Source: Amycolatopsis taiwanensis DSM 45107
Lineage (GTDB): Bacteria > Actinomycetota > Actinomycetes > Mycobacteriales > Pseudonocardiaceae
Direction: 5' to 3'
DNA length: 64,000 bases
Assembly: GCF_000519205.1 (NCBI RefSeq)
Contig: NZ_JAFB01000034.1
Location: 41,204-105,203, forward strand
Position 1 is the first letter of the stretch. Each line of letters begins with the position of its first letter. The notes beneath the pieces were generated by a model, which saw nothing but the letters and a program-made list of their open reading frames with translations, had not been told where the DNA came from and did not search any database. Positions 26,293 to 35,194 of the stretch are shown piece by piece. A program made the position numbers and the translations under genes.

Positions 26293-26922
26293 GTGAACTT
26301 TGCACAACCTCAACAGCGGATCACGGTGGCAGTAACGGCTTTCGATCCGATATCCCAGGCCGGAATCGCCAGCCAGTTGCGTTACCGGCCGGAGGTCGGT
26401 CTGGTAGAGGAACCGGTGGACGCGGCCGTGGTACTGGTGGTCGTGGACCGGATCGATGACCAGTCGCTGCAGGCGATCCGGGCGGCCGGACGGCGGGGCG
26501 GGGCGCGGGTGGTCGTGGTGGCCACTCAGATTGACTCCCGTGATCTGCTCACGGCGGTGGAGGCCGGCTGCTGCGGGGTTCTGCGGCGCGTGGAGGCGGT
26601 GCCGGAGCGGTTGATCACCGCGGTGCGCGCCGCCGTGGCCGGGGACGGCACCTTGCCCCCGGATCTGCTCGGCCGGCTGCTGGAACAGATCGGCCGCCTG
26701 CAACGGGATGCGCTGGGGCCGCTGCTGACCCCGGGGTTGAGCAAGCGGGAGGTGGCGGTGTTGCGGATGGTCGCCGATGGTAAGGCCACCAGCGAGATCG
26801 CCAGTACCCTGTGCTATTCCGAGCGTACCGTGAAGAACATCCTGCACGATGTCACCACCAGGCTGCAGGTCCGGAACCGGGCACAGGCGGTCGCCTATGC
26901 GGTCAGGGAAGGGCTGATCTGA
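26293..26922 (+). CDS. LuxR/NarL-type response regulator of the eCIS locus
   Basis: 209 residues from the GTG at 26293. The N-terminal half resembles a receiver fold (RITVAVTAFDPISQAGI) but lacks a convincing phosphorylatable Asp at the usual place (VVLVVVDRIDD), so it may be an atypical receiver. The C-terminal LuxR HTH is clear: LSKREVAVLRMVADGKATSEIA, then YSERTVKNILHDVTTRL and VRNRAQAVAYAVREGLI. Similar orphan regulators are found in actinobacterial eCIS clusters. It converges on the operon end at 26941 and is the natural candidate to bind the TGCCC-N4-GGGCA sites. No sensor kinase is nearby. Confidence 0.85.
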   Translation: MNFAQPQQRITVAVTAFDPISQAGIASQLRYRPEVGLVEEPVDAAVVLVVVDRIDDQSLQAIRAAGRRGGARVVVVATQIDSRDLLTAVEAGCCGVLRRVEAVPERLITAVRAAVAGDGTLPPDLLGRLLEQIGRLQRDALGPLLTPGLSKREVAVLRMVADGKATSEIASTLCYSERTVKNILHDVTTRLQVRNRAQAVAYAVREGLI

Positions 26923-26940
26923 GCCCGGCACCGGGGACCG

Positions 26941-27600
26941 TCAGCTGATCCGCGACCACCAGCGGCGGCTTGCCAGGCGTTCGGTCAGGATCCGCGGGTC
27001 CTGACCGGCCGGATGCGCGATCACCTGGAACTCGGTGGGCCGATCTCCCCTGTCACCGGCGGTGCGGCGGACGTCGATGCGGGCCTGTTCGGCCTGCCCG
27101 GGGAAGAGAACCAGCGCGGCCGGGGTGCAATCGATGCGCAGGCGCTGTCCCCGGGGCCGGCCTCGTAGCTCCAGATGCACGGCGTCATTGCCGCGGTTGT
27201 GCACCTGCAGCAGGTAATAGGCCCGTTTGCGGCCGATCCGCCGGGGCAGCAGCTCCAGTTCGGTATCGAAAAAGGTGCCCAGGGAGAGCTGCCCTTCGGC
27301 CATCGCGGTCCGGCCGCTTGCGGCGGCTCCGGCCAGCAGTGCGAACGGGATCGTGCCGGCGCGGACATGCGGGGCGCGGGGCGGGTGGAACACCAGCCGG
27401 ATGCGCCCGGAGGATCGCGCGCCCAGGGTCAGGGTGGGTGGATCGATATCGGTCCAGTGCGCGGCCGAGCCGATCACCTCCAGCAGGAACCGGTCCGGGT
27501 GGGCGGCGAGGTTGTGCACCATCACCTCGCAGGATCTGCGGCCGCCCGGCTCGATCGTGATCGGCTCCGGGGGTAATTCGATCCGTACCACCATCTCCAT
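26941..27600 (-). CDS. Ig-like (COG1470-type) eCIS accessory protein, soluble form
   Basis: 219 residues forming about two beta-sandwich domains: LPPEPITIEPGGRRSCEVMVHN opens the first (the Pro-rich start and N-V-H-N pattern of NPCBM/Ig-like modules) and LLQVHNRGNDAVHLEL marks the second. The layout matches the first half of the protein at 47113 (GLPAGWV / VDNRGNEPATAVL) but lacks its membrane segment. It has no signal peptide. It is the last gene on the minus strand of the locus, 120 bp after its upstream neighbour, and has its own palindrome at 27699, so it can be transcribed separately. The function is unknown; a structural or membrane-contact role is inferred. Confidence 0.65.
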   Translation of the reverse strand: MEMVVRIELPPEPITIEPGGRRSCEVMVHNLAAHPDRFLLEVIGSAAHWTDIDPPTLTLGARSSGRIRLVFHPPRAPHVRAGTIPFALLAGAAASGRTAMAEGQLSLGTFFDTELELLPRRIGRKRAYYLLQVHNRGNDAVHLELRGRPRGQRLRIDCTPAALVLFPGQAEQARIDVRRTAGDRGDRPTEFQVIAHPAGQDPRILTERLASRRWWSRIS

Positions 27601-27698
27601 GACCTTAGGCCCGCAGCCGGCTCGCGGTGAGCCGTCATTGAGGAACCGGTTGGGGAACTGGTTGGGAAAACCCCGGCACGTCCAGCAGACCCGCTCGT

Positions 27699-27712
27699 TG
27701 CCCGAACGGGCA
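27699..27712. promoter_or_regulatory. TGCCC-N4-GGGCA palindrome before the gene at 27600
   Basis: The arms extend to GTTGCCCG-AA-CGGGCAAC (27697-27714), the longest perfect version in the window. The centre has only two bases, too few for a terminator loop, and the site lies 99 bp upstream of the start at 27600. Operator use is inferred. Confidence 0.55.
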
Positions 27713-27720
27713 ACGGTGAG

Positions 27721-28770
27721 CTAGGTACGACCGAAGAACTCCACCTCGCCGATGGCGATGCGTTTGCCGTCGGCGATTCCGTATCCGGACAGTAGGGTCA
27801 GTCGCAGCGAGCGGACCCCGCTGACACCCAGATCGATCTGCTGTGGCTGCGGGCCCTCGGCCAGTTCCGTCTCTTGCTGCCCGGTGCCCGAATCGGTGGT
27901 CCAGGACAGCCGGATGCCCTTCGGCCGGGCCTGGTCGCGGAACTCCGGCTGAGTGCCGCCTGCCCCGGGAGAGATCAGCACCGAGGTCAACCGGACCGGG
28001 CCGGAGAAGGAGAACTCCAGGAATTCCCCTTCGGCCGCACCGGTTCCGGCCGGAGCCCAGTAGGTGTTGCGGGTCCCGTCCACGGCCAGCCCGGCACCGT
28101 GCCCGGGAGCCTCGCTGGAGGCGGTGGCGGCCGCGACGATCGGTGTGGGCTGTCCGATCCGGTCCCGGATCGCGTCCACTACCTCGGTGACCTTGCCCCG
28201 TAACGGGAAACCGGCCACGAGCGCGAGCAATATCAGGATCGCCATGATCAGCGGCGCCAGCCGGATCCGGCGGCGGGTCCGGTTCCGATGTCCGGCCGGG
28301 GCCGGGCGGCGGGAGAACAACCGGTGCCACCACGGCTGTTTCACCGGGGCGGGCGGCGTGGCCAGCCGGGCACCGCAGGCCCGGCAGAAGGTGCGTTCGG
28401 GGCGGTTACCGGCCTGGCAGCGGGGGCAGTCCAGACTGCCGTCCTCGGGGTTGGGCTCGGCGGGGCGGGTGGTCGACCGCCGCGGTGGGGGTGCGGTGCT
28501 TCCCGGACGGCGCAGCCGCACCTCGGGCTCCGCCGGCGGGGACGGCTCGGCCACGGGGGCGGGTGCCGGTCGTTGCTGCGCGGGGGATTTCGGCGTCTGC
28601 GATTCGGTCGTTTGCGATGAGAGGGCCGATTCGTCGGGGGCCGGTTCGGCCAGCGGGGTCGGGCGGGCGGTCTCCCATTCCAGGAACGCCCCACAGCCCC
28701 CGCAGAACGTGTCACCCTCGGCGTTGTGCTCACCGCATTGGGCGCAGATCACGCGCTGGTCGCCGTTCAC
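27721..28770 (-). CDS. Zinc-ribbon membrane protein with C-terminal discoidin-like domain
   Basis: 349 residues; GTG start with AAGGAGC just upstream. Two zinc ribbons (Cys 9/12/23/26 and 115/118/129/132) are separated by a Pro-rich linker. One membrane helix (about 171-190, LAPLIMAILILLALVAGF) is preceded by Arg-rich sequence. The C-terminal ~150 residues (SSEAPGHGAGLAVDGTRNTYWAP, LEFSFSGPVRLTSVLI) have the NPCBM/F5-8C-like carbohydrate-binding pattern known from zinc-ribbon membrane proteins in actinobacteria. Topology would put the ribbons in the cytoplasm and the binding domain outside. It sits in the eCIS operon after the tail protein I gene, so a link between particle and membrane is plausible but unproven. 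Confidence 0.7.
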   Translation of the reverse strand: MNGDQRVICAQCGEHNAEGDTFCGGCGAFLEWETARPTPLAEPAPDESALSSQTTESQTPKSPAQQRPAPAPVAEPSPPAEPEVRLRRPGSTAPPPRRSTTRPAEPNPEDGSLDCPRCQAGNRPERTFCRACGARLATPPAPVKQPWWHRLFSRRPAPAGHRNRTRRRIRLAPLIMAILILLALVAGFPLRGKVTEVVDAIRDRIGQPTPIVAAATASSEAPGHGAGLAVDGTRNTYWAPAGTGAAEGEFLEFSFSGPVRLTSVLISPGAGGTQPEFRDQARPKGIRLSWTTDSGTGQQETELAEGPQPQQIDLGVSGVRSLRLTLLSGYGIADGKRIAIGEVEFFGRT

Positions 28771-28779
28771 CGTCGCTCC

Positions 28780-29382
28780 TTACCGTGCCTGGCCATCTGT
28801 GTACTCGCCTGCCTGCCCGGTGTCCGGTCCCGGGATGGGCGGGACCAGCTCGATGCGATAGGGCAGGTGGGCCGGGCAGACCTCGGCCACCGCCCGCTCC
28901 AGCCGCCGCCGGTCCACCTGGTCCGGGTTCGCTGTCCGGACGCGGATCACCAGCAGTGGGGTCGGTGAACCGGGCAGCGGGCCGCCGGGTCGCCGGGCGT
29001 AGGCGGCCCCGCCGCTTTCCGCCAGCTCCACCCGGTACCCGGTCATGAGTTCCACATGGGACACCAACCCGGCGGCCGTGCCACGCAGCCGATGCCGCGC
29101 CAGCGCCTGCGCGACCGCGCTCCGGCGTCGCGACGCCGGCCAGGTCTGGTCCACCTCAACCGCTACCCACCCGGCCAGCCAGTCCACGAAATCATCCGGT
29201 GCCAGCATGGGATCGAGATAGGAATCGAAACAGTCCATTGTGGATAATATCGGCGCCAGCACCTGATCGAGACCGCGGGTGAAGCGTGGCAGGAAGTCCC
29301 CGAGCGACGGATCCCGGAGCAGTCCCGGCAGCAGTTCGCCGATACTCACCGGCGTCCGCAGGCCGGCTACGCTACCTCTCAT
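28780..29382 (-). CDS. Tail protein I-like baseplate wedge protein (Afp12-like)
   Basis: 200 residues; GGAGGTG before the ATG. The N-terminal half shows LLPGLLRDPSLGDFLPRFTRGLDQVLAPILSTMD, then APDDFVDWLAGWVAVEV and the helical pattern RRRSAVAQALARHRLRGTAAGL typical of phage P2 gpI-type tail proteins (TIGR02242 style). It lies directly after baseplate J, overlapping its 3' end by 11 bp, so the two are translationally coupled. In eCIS particles the pair forms the outer baseplate wedges at the membrane-facing end. Confidence 0.85.
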   Translation of the reverse strand: MRGSVAGLRTPVSIGELLPGLLRDPSLGDFLPRFTRGLDQVLAPILSTMDCFDSYLDPMLAPDDFVDWLAGWVAVEVDQTWPASRRRSAVAQALARHRLRGTAAGLVSHVELMTGYRVELAESGGAAYARRPGGPLPGSPTPLLVIRVRTANPDQVDRRRLERAVAEVCPAHLPYRIELVPPIPGPDTGQAGEYTDGQAR

Positions 29383-31327
29383 GATGCACCTCCACCCTGA
29401 CCTGGTGCTCGAAGGGGAAGGTCACCGCATTGTGCGCCAGGCCGATCCGGTCGGTGGGTTCGCCGCGTCGCCCCGTGACCGGATCGGCGGGGAACAACCG
29501 CAGTTGGGTCACCATGTCCACTCCAGACAGTCGCTGGAGCACCGCATACAGCTCGCCGGCCTGTACCGCGCGGCCGAACGGCCAGCCGGTGCCCTCCGGG
29601 CCACCGTCCAGCGGACTCAGGTACTCATAAAGTGTGGCCAGTGCCGCGTCTCGTAACGCGTCGGCGTCGGCCCGCACAGTCGGTTGCAGCGTGGCGACGA
29701 CAGTGATCCCTTGGTAGAACGGTGGTTCCACGATCAGTCTGGTGCCCACCGGCCGCCGCTGGTCCAGGTAGCCGGTGACGCGTTGAAGCAGCGCCGTCGA
29801 TGGATCCAGTTCGGGGAACAGAATCCGGCCACCGGCATGGGTACCCGCATGCGGGATCACCAGCACCCGCACCGCATTGGAATCCGGCTCGGCCGGGACA
29901 CAGCGGACCCTGGCCAGTTCCCTGGCCGCCGCCCTGGCCAGAAACTCGTAATCGGTGGGGGTCACGGCCCGGTCCCGGGTACGCAGCAGTAACGGTCCCC
30001 GCACCGCGGCGTCGGCCACGGCCTCCCCGTCCACCCCGCCGGCGGCGGGACGCCGGTTGGTGACCCGGTACACGAAGGGAATCGGATCACGGGCCCGGTT
30101 CAGCACCCCGGCCCCGACGTTCCCCCGGCGGCCGCCGCCGATCCGGTAGCGCGGCACCGTGATCACCGCACCCTGCGGCGGGATCGCGCCGTGCCCGCGG
30201 ATGGAGCCGTCGGGACGGCGGATCGCGGGGCCGAAGCACACCTCGCCGGCCACCCGGTCCAGGGTGAGGTGCCGGTCGGTGGCGGTGGATTCGGCGAAGC
30301 TGTCCACCTCCTGCCATTCCTGCCAGCCCTGTGCGTCGGAGACCAGCACCCGCAGCGGCCCGTCCTCACCCAGAACCGGGGTGCGGGGCAGGGCGAACCG
30401 CTGGCCGGGAGTCCCGTCGGAGATCCCCAGTTCGCTGTCGGTCACCGGTTCGGCGTGCCGGGCACCCACGGTGCCGCCGATGGTGGCCGCGGTGGCCGAA
30501 CTCAGCTGGGGCGACTCCCGGTAGAAGGGCTGTCCCGGCGCGGGTTCCACCAGCCGGCAGCGCAGCCAGCCGGCGCGGCGCCGGGCCAGCACCGAGGTGG
30601 TGTGCCCCGGCGGCAGGTGCAGCACCACATCCCCGGGGCGGTTGAACCCGCCGGTGCTGTCCCGGTCCAGTTCGCAGGCCTGCCAGCCGTCGGCGGTCCA
30701 TGCCTCCCAGACCAGCGGGGGATCGGTGGGGTCCACCCCGATCCCGTCCACCGCGCAGTCCAGCCGCAACAGCACCGCGGCCCGCGGGGCCGCCTCGGAC
30801 AACCCGAACAACAACAGATCGCCCGCGGCGGGGGCGGTGCCGAAGCAGCGCACCGCTTCCGCACCCGCCAATGCCACGGACCGGTCCACCGGTTCGGTCT
30901 CACCGGCCGCGATGGTGGCTACCCGGGACAGCTCCACCGGTGAGATGGACAGCTCCTCGTCCGTGGTGAACACGATCTGCTCGTCCACCTCGGAGACCTC
31001 CCCGGCCACCTCGGTGCCGGCCTTGATCACCACCGGTTCCGGGCGGGGCGCCGACAGCCAGAAGGTCACCTCGGACCTGGCCGCCACGGGCGGCACGAGA
31101 CGTACCCCGATCAGATCGAGGAACCGCAGGTAATGGCGCTCTGGTACCCGGTTGAACCGGTACAGCAACTGATCCATCAGGTAGGCGAAGGCCTCGATCA
31201 GGGTCACGCCGGGATCGGACACGTTGTGATCGGTCCATTCAGGACAGTTCTGTTGGATGTACCGTTTGGCGTCGTCGACCAGATCCTGGAACCTGCGGTC
31301 GTCCAGATTCGGGGCGGGCAGCACCAT
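29372..31327 (-). CDS. Baseplate J-like assembly protein (Afp11-like, T4 gp6 family)
   Basis: 651 residues. The start (LPAPNLDDRRFQDLVDDAKR, then NVSDPGVTLIEAFAYLMDQL) is the signature of putative baseplate assembly proteins of the J family. The C-terminal half has LLLRTRDRAVTPTDYEFLARAA, AVRVLVIPHAG and the closing QRVTGYLDQRRPVGTRL. It forms the ring of wedges around the spike. The start codon shares one base with the stop of the gp25-like gene (TGATG), and the 3' end overlaps tail protein I. Length and position are standard for actinobacterial eCIS loci. Confidence 0.92.
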   Translation of the reverse strand: MVLPAPNLDDRRFQDLVDDAKRYIQQNCPEWTDHNVSDPGVTLIEAFAYLMDQLLYRFNRVPERHYLRFLDLIGVRLVPPVAARSEVTFWLSAPRPEPVVIKAGTEVAGEVSEVDEQIVFTTDEELSISPVELSRVATIAAGETEPVDRSVALAGAEAVRCFGTAPAAGDLLLFGLSEAAPRAAVLLRLDCAVDGIGVDPTDPPLVWEAWTADGWQACELDRDSTGGFNRPGDVVLHLPPGHTTSVLARRRAGWLRCRLVEPAPGQPFYRESPQLSSATAATIGGTVGARHAEPVTDSELGISDGTPGQRFALPRTPVLGEDGPLRVLVSDAQGWQEWQEVDSFAESTATDRHLTLDRVAGEVCFGPAIRRPDGSIRGHGAIPPQGAVITVPRYRIGGGRRGNVGAGVLNRARDPIPFVYRVTNRRPAAGGVDGEAVADAAVRGPLLLRTRDRAVTPTDYEFLARAAARELARVRCVPAEPDSNAVRVLVIPHAGTHAGGRILFPELDPSTALLQRVTGYLDQRRPVGTRLIVEPPFYQGITVVATLQPTVRADADALRDAALATLYEYLSPLDGGPEGTGWPFGRAVQAGELYAVLQRLSGVDMVTQLRLFPADPVTGRRGEPTDRIGLAHNAVTFPFEHQVRVEVHHER

Positions 31328-31809
31328 CAGGCACCTCCATCGTGCGCGGGAATCGTGTAGAACGGGAAGACCAGGTTGCGCGGGTCGTTACTGCCCCGGA
31401 TCCGGTAATGCACGTCGATGAGCAGCAGTCCCTCCTGCGCCTCGTCCAGGCTCACCAGGACCTCCTCCAGCAGGATCCGTGGCTCCCATCGCTGCAGGGA
31501 CAGCCGCACCTCGAAGGCGATCTGCCCGGCGGTGGCCTGATCGGCCGGGGCGAAAATCAGATCGTGGATCGCGCAACCGAAATCCGGCCGCATCGGCCTT
31601 TCCCCTGGAGCCGTGCCCAGGATCAGCCGGATGCTCTCGGCGATCTCCCGGTCTCCGCCGACCAGCGCGATCCGCCCGGTGGCATCGGTGCGCACCGGAA
31701 ACGACCAGCCCACGCCGACGAACTCCGGCGGCGGCCCGCCGGCCGCGTGTGCCGCCCCGCCACGGCGTAACCCGCGTTCGTTTGCGGGCACCGGCATCCC
31801 GTCGCTCAT
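31327..31809 (-). CDS. GPW/gp25-family baseplate wedge protein (Afp9-like)
   Basis: 160 residues from the ATG at 31809, chosen because GGAGGG lies 6 bp before it; a GTG at 31815 overlaps the stop of the PAAR gene. Core motifs are FPVRTDATGRIALV, IAESIRLILGTAPGERPMRPDFGC and EVRLSLQRWEPRILL, the gp25/lysozyme-like wedge signature (EXRXXXRP-like stretch). It connects tube, spike hub and wedges in the baseplate. It sits between the PAAR and J genes with overlaps on both sides. Confidence 0.92.
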   Translation of the reverse strand: MSDGMPVPANERGLRRGGAAHAAGGPPPEFVGVGWSFPVRTDATGRIALVGGDREIAESIRLILGTAPGERPMRPDFGCAIHDLIFAPADQATAGQIAFEVRLSLQRWEPRILLEEVLVSLDEAQEGLLLIDVHYRIRGSNDPRNLVFPFYTIPAHDGGA

Positions 31810-31811
31810 GT

Positions 31812-32093
31812 TCACCCTCCGATCAGGACGGTGGGGCAGCCGGTGATCACCGGGGCACCGCAGGCGGACATGTCGCCGATCCGGATCGCGGGCCGCCCGC
31901 CGATCAGGACGGTCGGGCAGCCCGGCCCGATCATGGTGCTCGGCGGATGCGGGGGAGGGGGTGGGAAGGAACAGACATGACTGGTCCCGGTCACCGCGGC
32001 GGGTTGCCCGCCGATGAGCACGGTGGGCACCCCAGGGGGACCGATCACCCCTGGATGCCCGGTCGGGTCGCCCACCCGGGCCGCGTTCGGCAT
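31812..32093 (-). CDS. PAAR-repeat spike-tip protein (Afp10-like)
   Basis: 93 residues, rich in Gly/Pro, with three copies of the PTVLIGGxP pattern (GVPTVLIGGQPAA, GCPTVLIGGRPAI, GCPTVLIGG) as in PAAR proteins. The conserved His and Cys (SHVC, MSACG) could hold the metal at the cone tip. It follows vgrG by 17 bp and precedes the gp25-like gene, so tip and spike are made together. No effector extension is fused to it. Confidence 0.88.
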   Translation of the reverse strand: MPNAARVGDPTGHPGVIGPPGVPTVLIGGQPAAVTGTSHVCSFPPPPPHPPSTMIGPGCPTVLIGGRPAIRIGDMSACGAPVITGCPTVLIGG

Positions 32094-32110
32094 GCGCTCG
32101 TTCCCCCGCC

Positions 32111-33946
32111 CTAGTTGATCCGCACGATGGTGCCGCGTACCACGGCCTCTCCGCTCGAGGTGAGCCGGCTGCTGGCGGTCCCGTTCACGGTGACCTTGGC
32201 TGCTTCCAGCCTGGCCTCGCCGGTGCCGCTGAGCTTCAGCGAGGTACCGGCGGACACGGTGATCTCCTGCCGTGCCTGGAGGCTCACCGATCGCCCGGTG
32301 AGTTTCAATTCCTCGCTGCCCGCGTCGATGGTGACTCCCGTGGAGCCGCTGATCACGACACTGCCGTCGGAATCGAGCACGATCTTCGTTCCGGTACGGT
32401 CCAGATGCAGCAGGTACTTTCCGTCCCCGGTGACCAGGCGGACGCCCTCCGGGCCGCCTGCGGTTTCGGCGAACTCCAGCCGGTGCCCGGTCCTGGTGAC
32501 AAAGGCACGGCCGTTGATCTGGCCAGAGTTGCCATCCACCAGATCGAACGTCGCCTGCGGGGGTTTGTCGCTGCCGTTGTACAGGCCACCCAGCACATAC
32601 GGGGCGTCGATGTCGCCATGCTCGAAACCGACCAGAACCTCATCGCCCACCTCGGGCAGCACCAGTGCACCGCGGCCGGAGCCCGCACCCGGCTGCAGCG
32701 TCCGGGCCCAGCCGGAGGTGTAGTCCTCGGCCAGCCACGGAAAGGTCACCCGGACGCGGCCAAGGTGGTGCGGGTCCCGCACATCGCTGACCACCGCCGG
32801 AACCAGCCCGTTGGGTCCGGTGGGGCGGGCGCCGCCGGGGGAGACCAGCCCGTACAGGGAGCGCTCCTGGCGGCTGGAGACGGTGAAGGAGGTGGTGTAG
32901 CCGGCCACGGTGTCGAACTGGTGGCGAGCGGCGGTGAGGGTATAGCGCCCTTCGAACGGTGAACCCACGTTGACCAGAGCCACCGCCGTCCCGGCGCGCA
33001 GCCTGGGATTGCCCCTGGCCACCCCCTCGACCTCGGCACAGCAGCCGCCGATGCCGGCCGCCAGTGCGTCCGCAGCCGCCTTCACCTTCGCTGCCGTCCG
33101 ATAAGGACGGTCTACTGAGGACAGAGGTGGGGCAGAGAACAGGCTGCCCAGCCGTGCCGGGTCGACCCCGGGTGCCTCGGTGCCCGGGGTGCTCGGGGTG
33201 GCCTTGGCGGACAGCGCCTGTTTCCGTTCGGCATCCCAGGAGCGAACCCAGACCGCGGGGACCTGTTCGGTGGAGGTGACCCCGGCCCGCAGTGCGATCA
33301 GGTTGCGGCCCGCCTCCAGCACCAGTGGATCGGTGCTGGCCTTGGCGGTGGTGGCCGGGGCACCTTTCGGGGGCTGGGGTATGCGGAAGTTCAGCGCCTT
33401 GTCCTCCACGGTGACTTCGGCACCCACCGAATCGGCCAGCCTGCGCAGGAATTCCCAGTCGCTGATGTTGTCCTGGGTGATCTGGGCATCGGGGCGGCCG
33501 CCGAGTCCGGGCACCGATTCGATGGTGCCCGCCTCCAGTTGCGCCCGCTGGGCCACCCGTTTGACCACGCTGACCAGATCGGTGTCGGTGTAGGCGGCTA
33601 CTCGCCTGCCCCGGAACAGCCGGTGCGCATGGTCGTAGCCGCGCACCTCGGTGACCCCGCCGGTGGCGTCCAGTTCCGTGCTCAGCGCGGTCACTTCCCC
33701 CGACAGCAGCAGAACCGGGCCGCCGGGATCGCTGGAACGGGCCGAGATCCGTACCGGGCTGCCGATCTCGATCCCGGTCTTGGCCAGCACGATCCTTTCT
33801 GGATCAGAAAAACGTAGTACGAACATGTCCGGCAGGTTGCGGCTGCCGTCCACGAAGGCATGCGTCAGTTTGGTCGCGATCTCCATCGGCAGCGCCGCGC
33901 CGGACACCTCGACCAGCAGGGAACCGGAGTAGGACTCGTTGGCCAT
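32111..33946 (-). CDS. VgrG-like central spike protein (Afp8-like)
   Basis: 611 residues. The gp27-like head spans about the first 370 residues (RVAAYTDTDLVSVVKRVAQRA, then NISDWEFLRRLADSVGAEV). The OB-fold region contains GLVPAVVSDVRDPHHLGRVRV followed by LPEVGDEVLVGFEHGDIDAPYVLGGLYN, the diagnostic VgrG stretch. The last ~120 residues have short beta repeats (TGTKIVLDSDGSVVISGSTG and similar), the gp5-like needle. It carries PAAR at its end and is the hub on which the baseplate builds. It starts 1 bp after the LysM gene. No C-terminal enzyme domain is attached. Confidence 0.94.
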   Translation of the reverse strand: MANESYSGSLLVEVSGAALPMEIATKLTHAFVDGSRNLPDMFVLRFSDPERIVLAKTGIEIGSPVRISARSSDPGGPVLLLSGEVTALSTELDATGGVTEVRGYDHAHRLFRGRRVAAYTDTDLVSVVKRVAQRAQLEAGTIESVPGLGGRPDAQITQDNISDWEFLRRLADSVGAEVTVEDKALNFRIPQPPKGAPATTAKASTDPLVLEAGRNLIALRAGVTSTEQVPAVWVRSWDAERKQALSAKATPSTPGTEAPGVDPARLGSLFSAPPLSSVDRPYRTAAKVKAAADALAAGIGGCCAEVEGVARGNPRLRAGTAVALVNVGSPFEGRYTLTAARHQFDTVAGYTTSFTVSSRQERSLYGLVSPGGARPTGPNGLVPAVVSDVRDPHHLGRVRVTFPWLAEDYTSGWARTLQPGAGSGRGALVLPEVGDEVLVGFEHGDIDAPYVLGGLYNGSDKPPQATFDLVDGNSGQINGRAFVTRTGHRLEFAETAGGPEGVRLVTGDGKYLLHLDRTGTKIVLDSDGSVVISGSTGVTIDAGSEELKLTGRSVSLQARQEITVSAGTSLKLSGTGEARLEAAKVTVNGTASSRLTSSGEAVVRGTIVRIN

Positions 33947-33947
33947 C

Positions 33948-34721
33948 TCAGCCGCCGTCCATTATGGATATCTGCGGGCTCGTCAGTTCCTCGGGGGCGG
34001 GCAGCAGCAAGGTGGTTCCCGGCCGAAGCCGGAACGGATTGTCGATCCCGTTCGCCTCGGCGATCTCCCGCCACGCGGCGGGGTTGCCGTAGGCCTGCTG
34101 GGCGATCGACGCGAGAGTGTCCCCGGCTACCAGCCGGTGACCCTCCCGAGCGGTGCGCCCACCCGAGGTGGGGTTCTGCCGGGCGGTCTCCCCGGAGATC
34201 TCCTCCAGCGTCACCGTGCACACCGCGCGAATCGGGGTTCCACTGGGGGTGAACAGGGTGAACTTGGCGGCCACACTGCAGATGTAGGCGGTGAAACCGG
34301 TCAGTCCGCCCCAGTGGAAGACCACCCAGGGCGGGGAACCGCTGCCCTTGCTCCTGGTCTTGTCCGTGGGCACGCAACAGGTGAACAGCCGGTCCACGGT
34401 TCGGACGACGCGGTCATCGGCGGTGGCGGTGGCGTCCAAGAACATCTCCAGCGTGAGCGTGCTGGGTTCCGGGCCCTTGTAATGCGGAACCCCGCTGCTG
34501 CGGCTGTTGGGCTGAGTGTCCTTCGTCCACTTGGCCTTCTTGCTGAGCGACAGTTCGGTGGGGTTGAACTGGAAGTCGATCCGGCCACGGGGCGGCCCGG
34601 GAGCGGCCGAACCATGCGCGGGTGGCTCTCGCAACTCGAAGTAGGCCCGTTCCAGCCGGGCCGGAAGCCCGCCGCTCGTGGCGCTACCGCCGGTGGCGCT
34701 GAAGGTGATCGGTGCGTTCAT
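33948..34721 (-). CDS. LysM-containing tube/baseplate adaptor (Afp7-like)
   Basis: 257 residues. The N-terminal part has DFQFNPTELSLSKKAKW, the hallmark of the CIS-associated LysM family. The C-terminal LysM reads HRLVAGDTLASIAQQAYGNPAAW then IADNGI-like sequence and LRPGTTLLLPAP. In Afp/PVC-type particles this protein links the tube to the spike. It follows the second tube gene by 7 bp and is 1 bp before vgrG. Confidence 0.92.
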   Translation of the reverse strand: MNAPITFSATGGSATSGGLPARLERAYFELREPPAHGSAAPGPPRGRIDFQFNPTELSLSKKAKWTKDTQPNSRSSGVPHYKGPEPSTLTLEMFLDATATADDRVVRTVDRLFTCCVPTDKTRSKGSGSPPWVVFHWGGLTGFTAYICSVAAKFTLFTPSGTPIRAVCTVTLEEISGETARQNPTSGGRTAREGHRLVAGDTLASIAQQAYGNPAAWREIAEANGIDNPFRLRPGTTLLLPAPEELTSPQISIMDGG

Positions 34722-34728
34722 GCCCGCG

Positions 34729-35166
34729 TCAGCTCCCGGTACCTGGTCCGAAGAACCCGTGATGGGCCAGCTCCAGTGTTTCCATGGCGGGTTTGAGGTT
34801 GTCCGGGCCGAGGGAAGGCCCGGTCCAACGTACGGGGATCACGTCGAGCAGCCCCCAACTGGCCACCTTGTCCCCGTGCAGGGTGCGGGCCTCGATGGTC
34901 GCGGTGCATTGCTTGTGCCCGCCCACCGAAGCGATGAACCACTGCATCAGCTTCGCGCTCTCGGCGCGGATCGGCCGGGTCAGCTTGACGTTGGAGTACT
35001 TCACCCTGGTCGGCAGGTGCCAGATCATGGTGTTGTTCCCGCCCTCCCTGCGCTGCTCGATCTCGATCTCCGCGCCGAGCCCCTCGCAGCTGTTGAAGGC
35101 GCCGAGGTTCACATCGTCGATGGACACCACGAAGCAGACTCCGACGGCGATATCGTCCTCCGGCAT
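34729..35166 (-). CDS. Inner tube protein 2 (gp19/Afp5-like)
   Basis: 145 residues; CAGGAGG before the ATG. GVCFVVSIDDVNLGAFNSCEGLGAEIE is the N-terminal tube signature, and HLPTRVKYSNVKLTRPI gives the TRxVKYxN-type strand of T4 gp19 tail tube proteins. In eCIS the second tube protein caps the baseplate end of the main tube. It is the gene before the LysM adaptor, the standard order. Confidence 0.92.
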   Translation of the reverse strand: MPEDDIAVGVCFVVSIDDVNLGAFNSCEGLGAEIEIEQRREGGNNTMIWHLPTRVKYSNVKLTRPIRAESAKLMQWFIASVGGHKQCTATIEARTLHGDKVASWGLLDVIPVRWTGPSLGPDNLKPAMETLELAHHGFFGPGTGS

Positions 35167-35194
35167 GGGGCCTCCTGTAGGTGAGTACGGGTGA

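Noticed and set aside
27697..27714. Palindrome at 27697 as a terminator of the zinc-ribbon gene
   Set aside because: The two-base centre is too short for a hairpin loop, no T-run follows, and the same motif recurs upstream of other eCIS genes.
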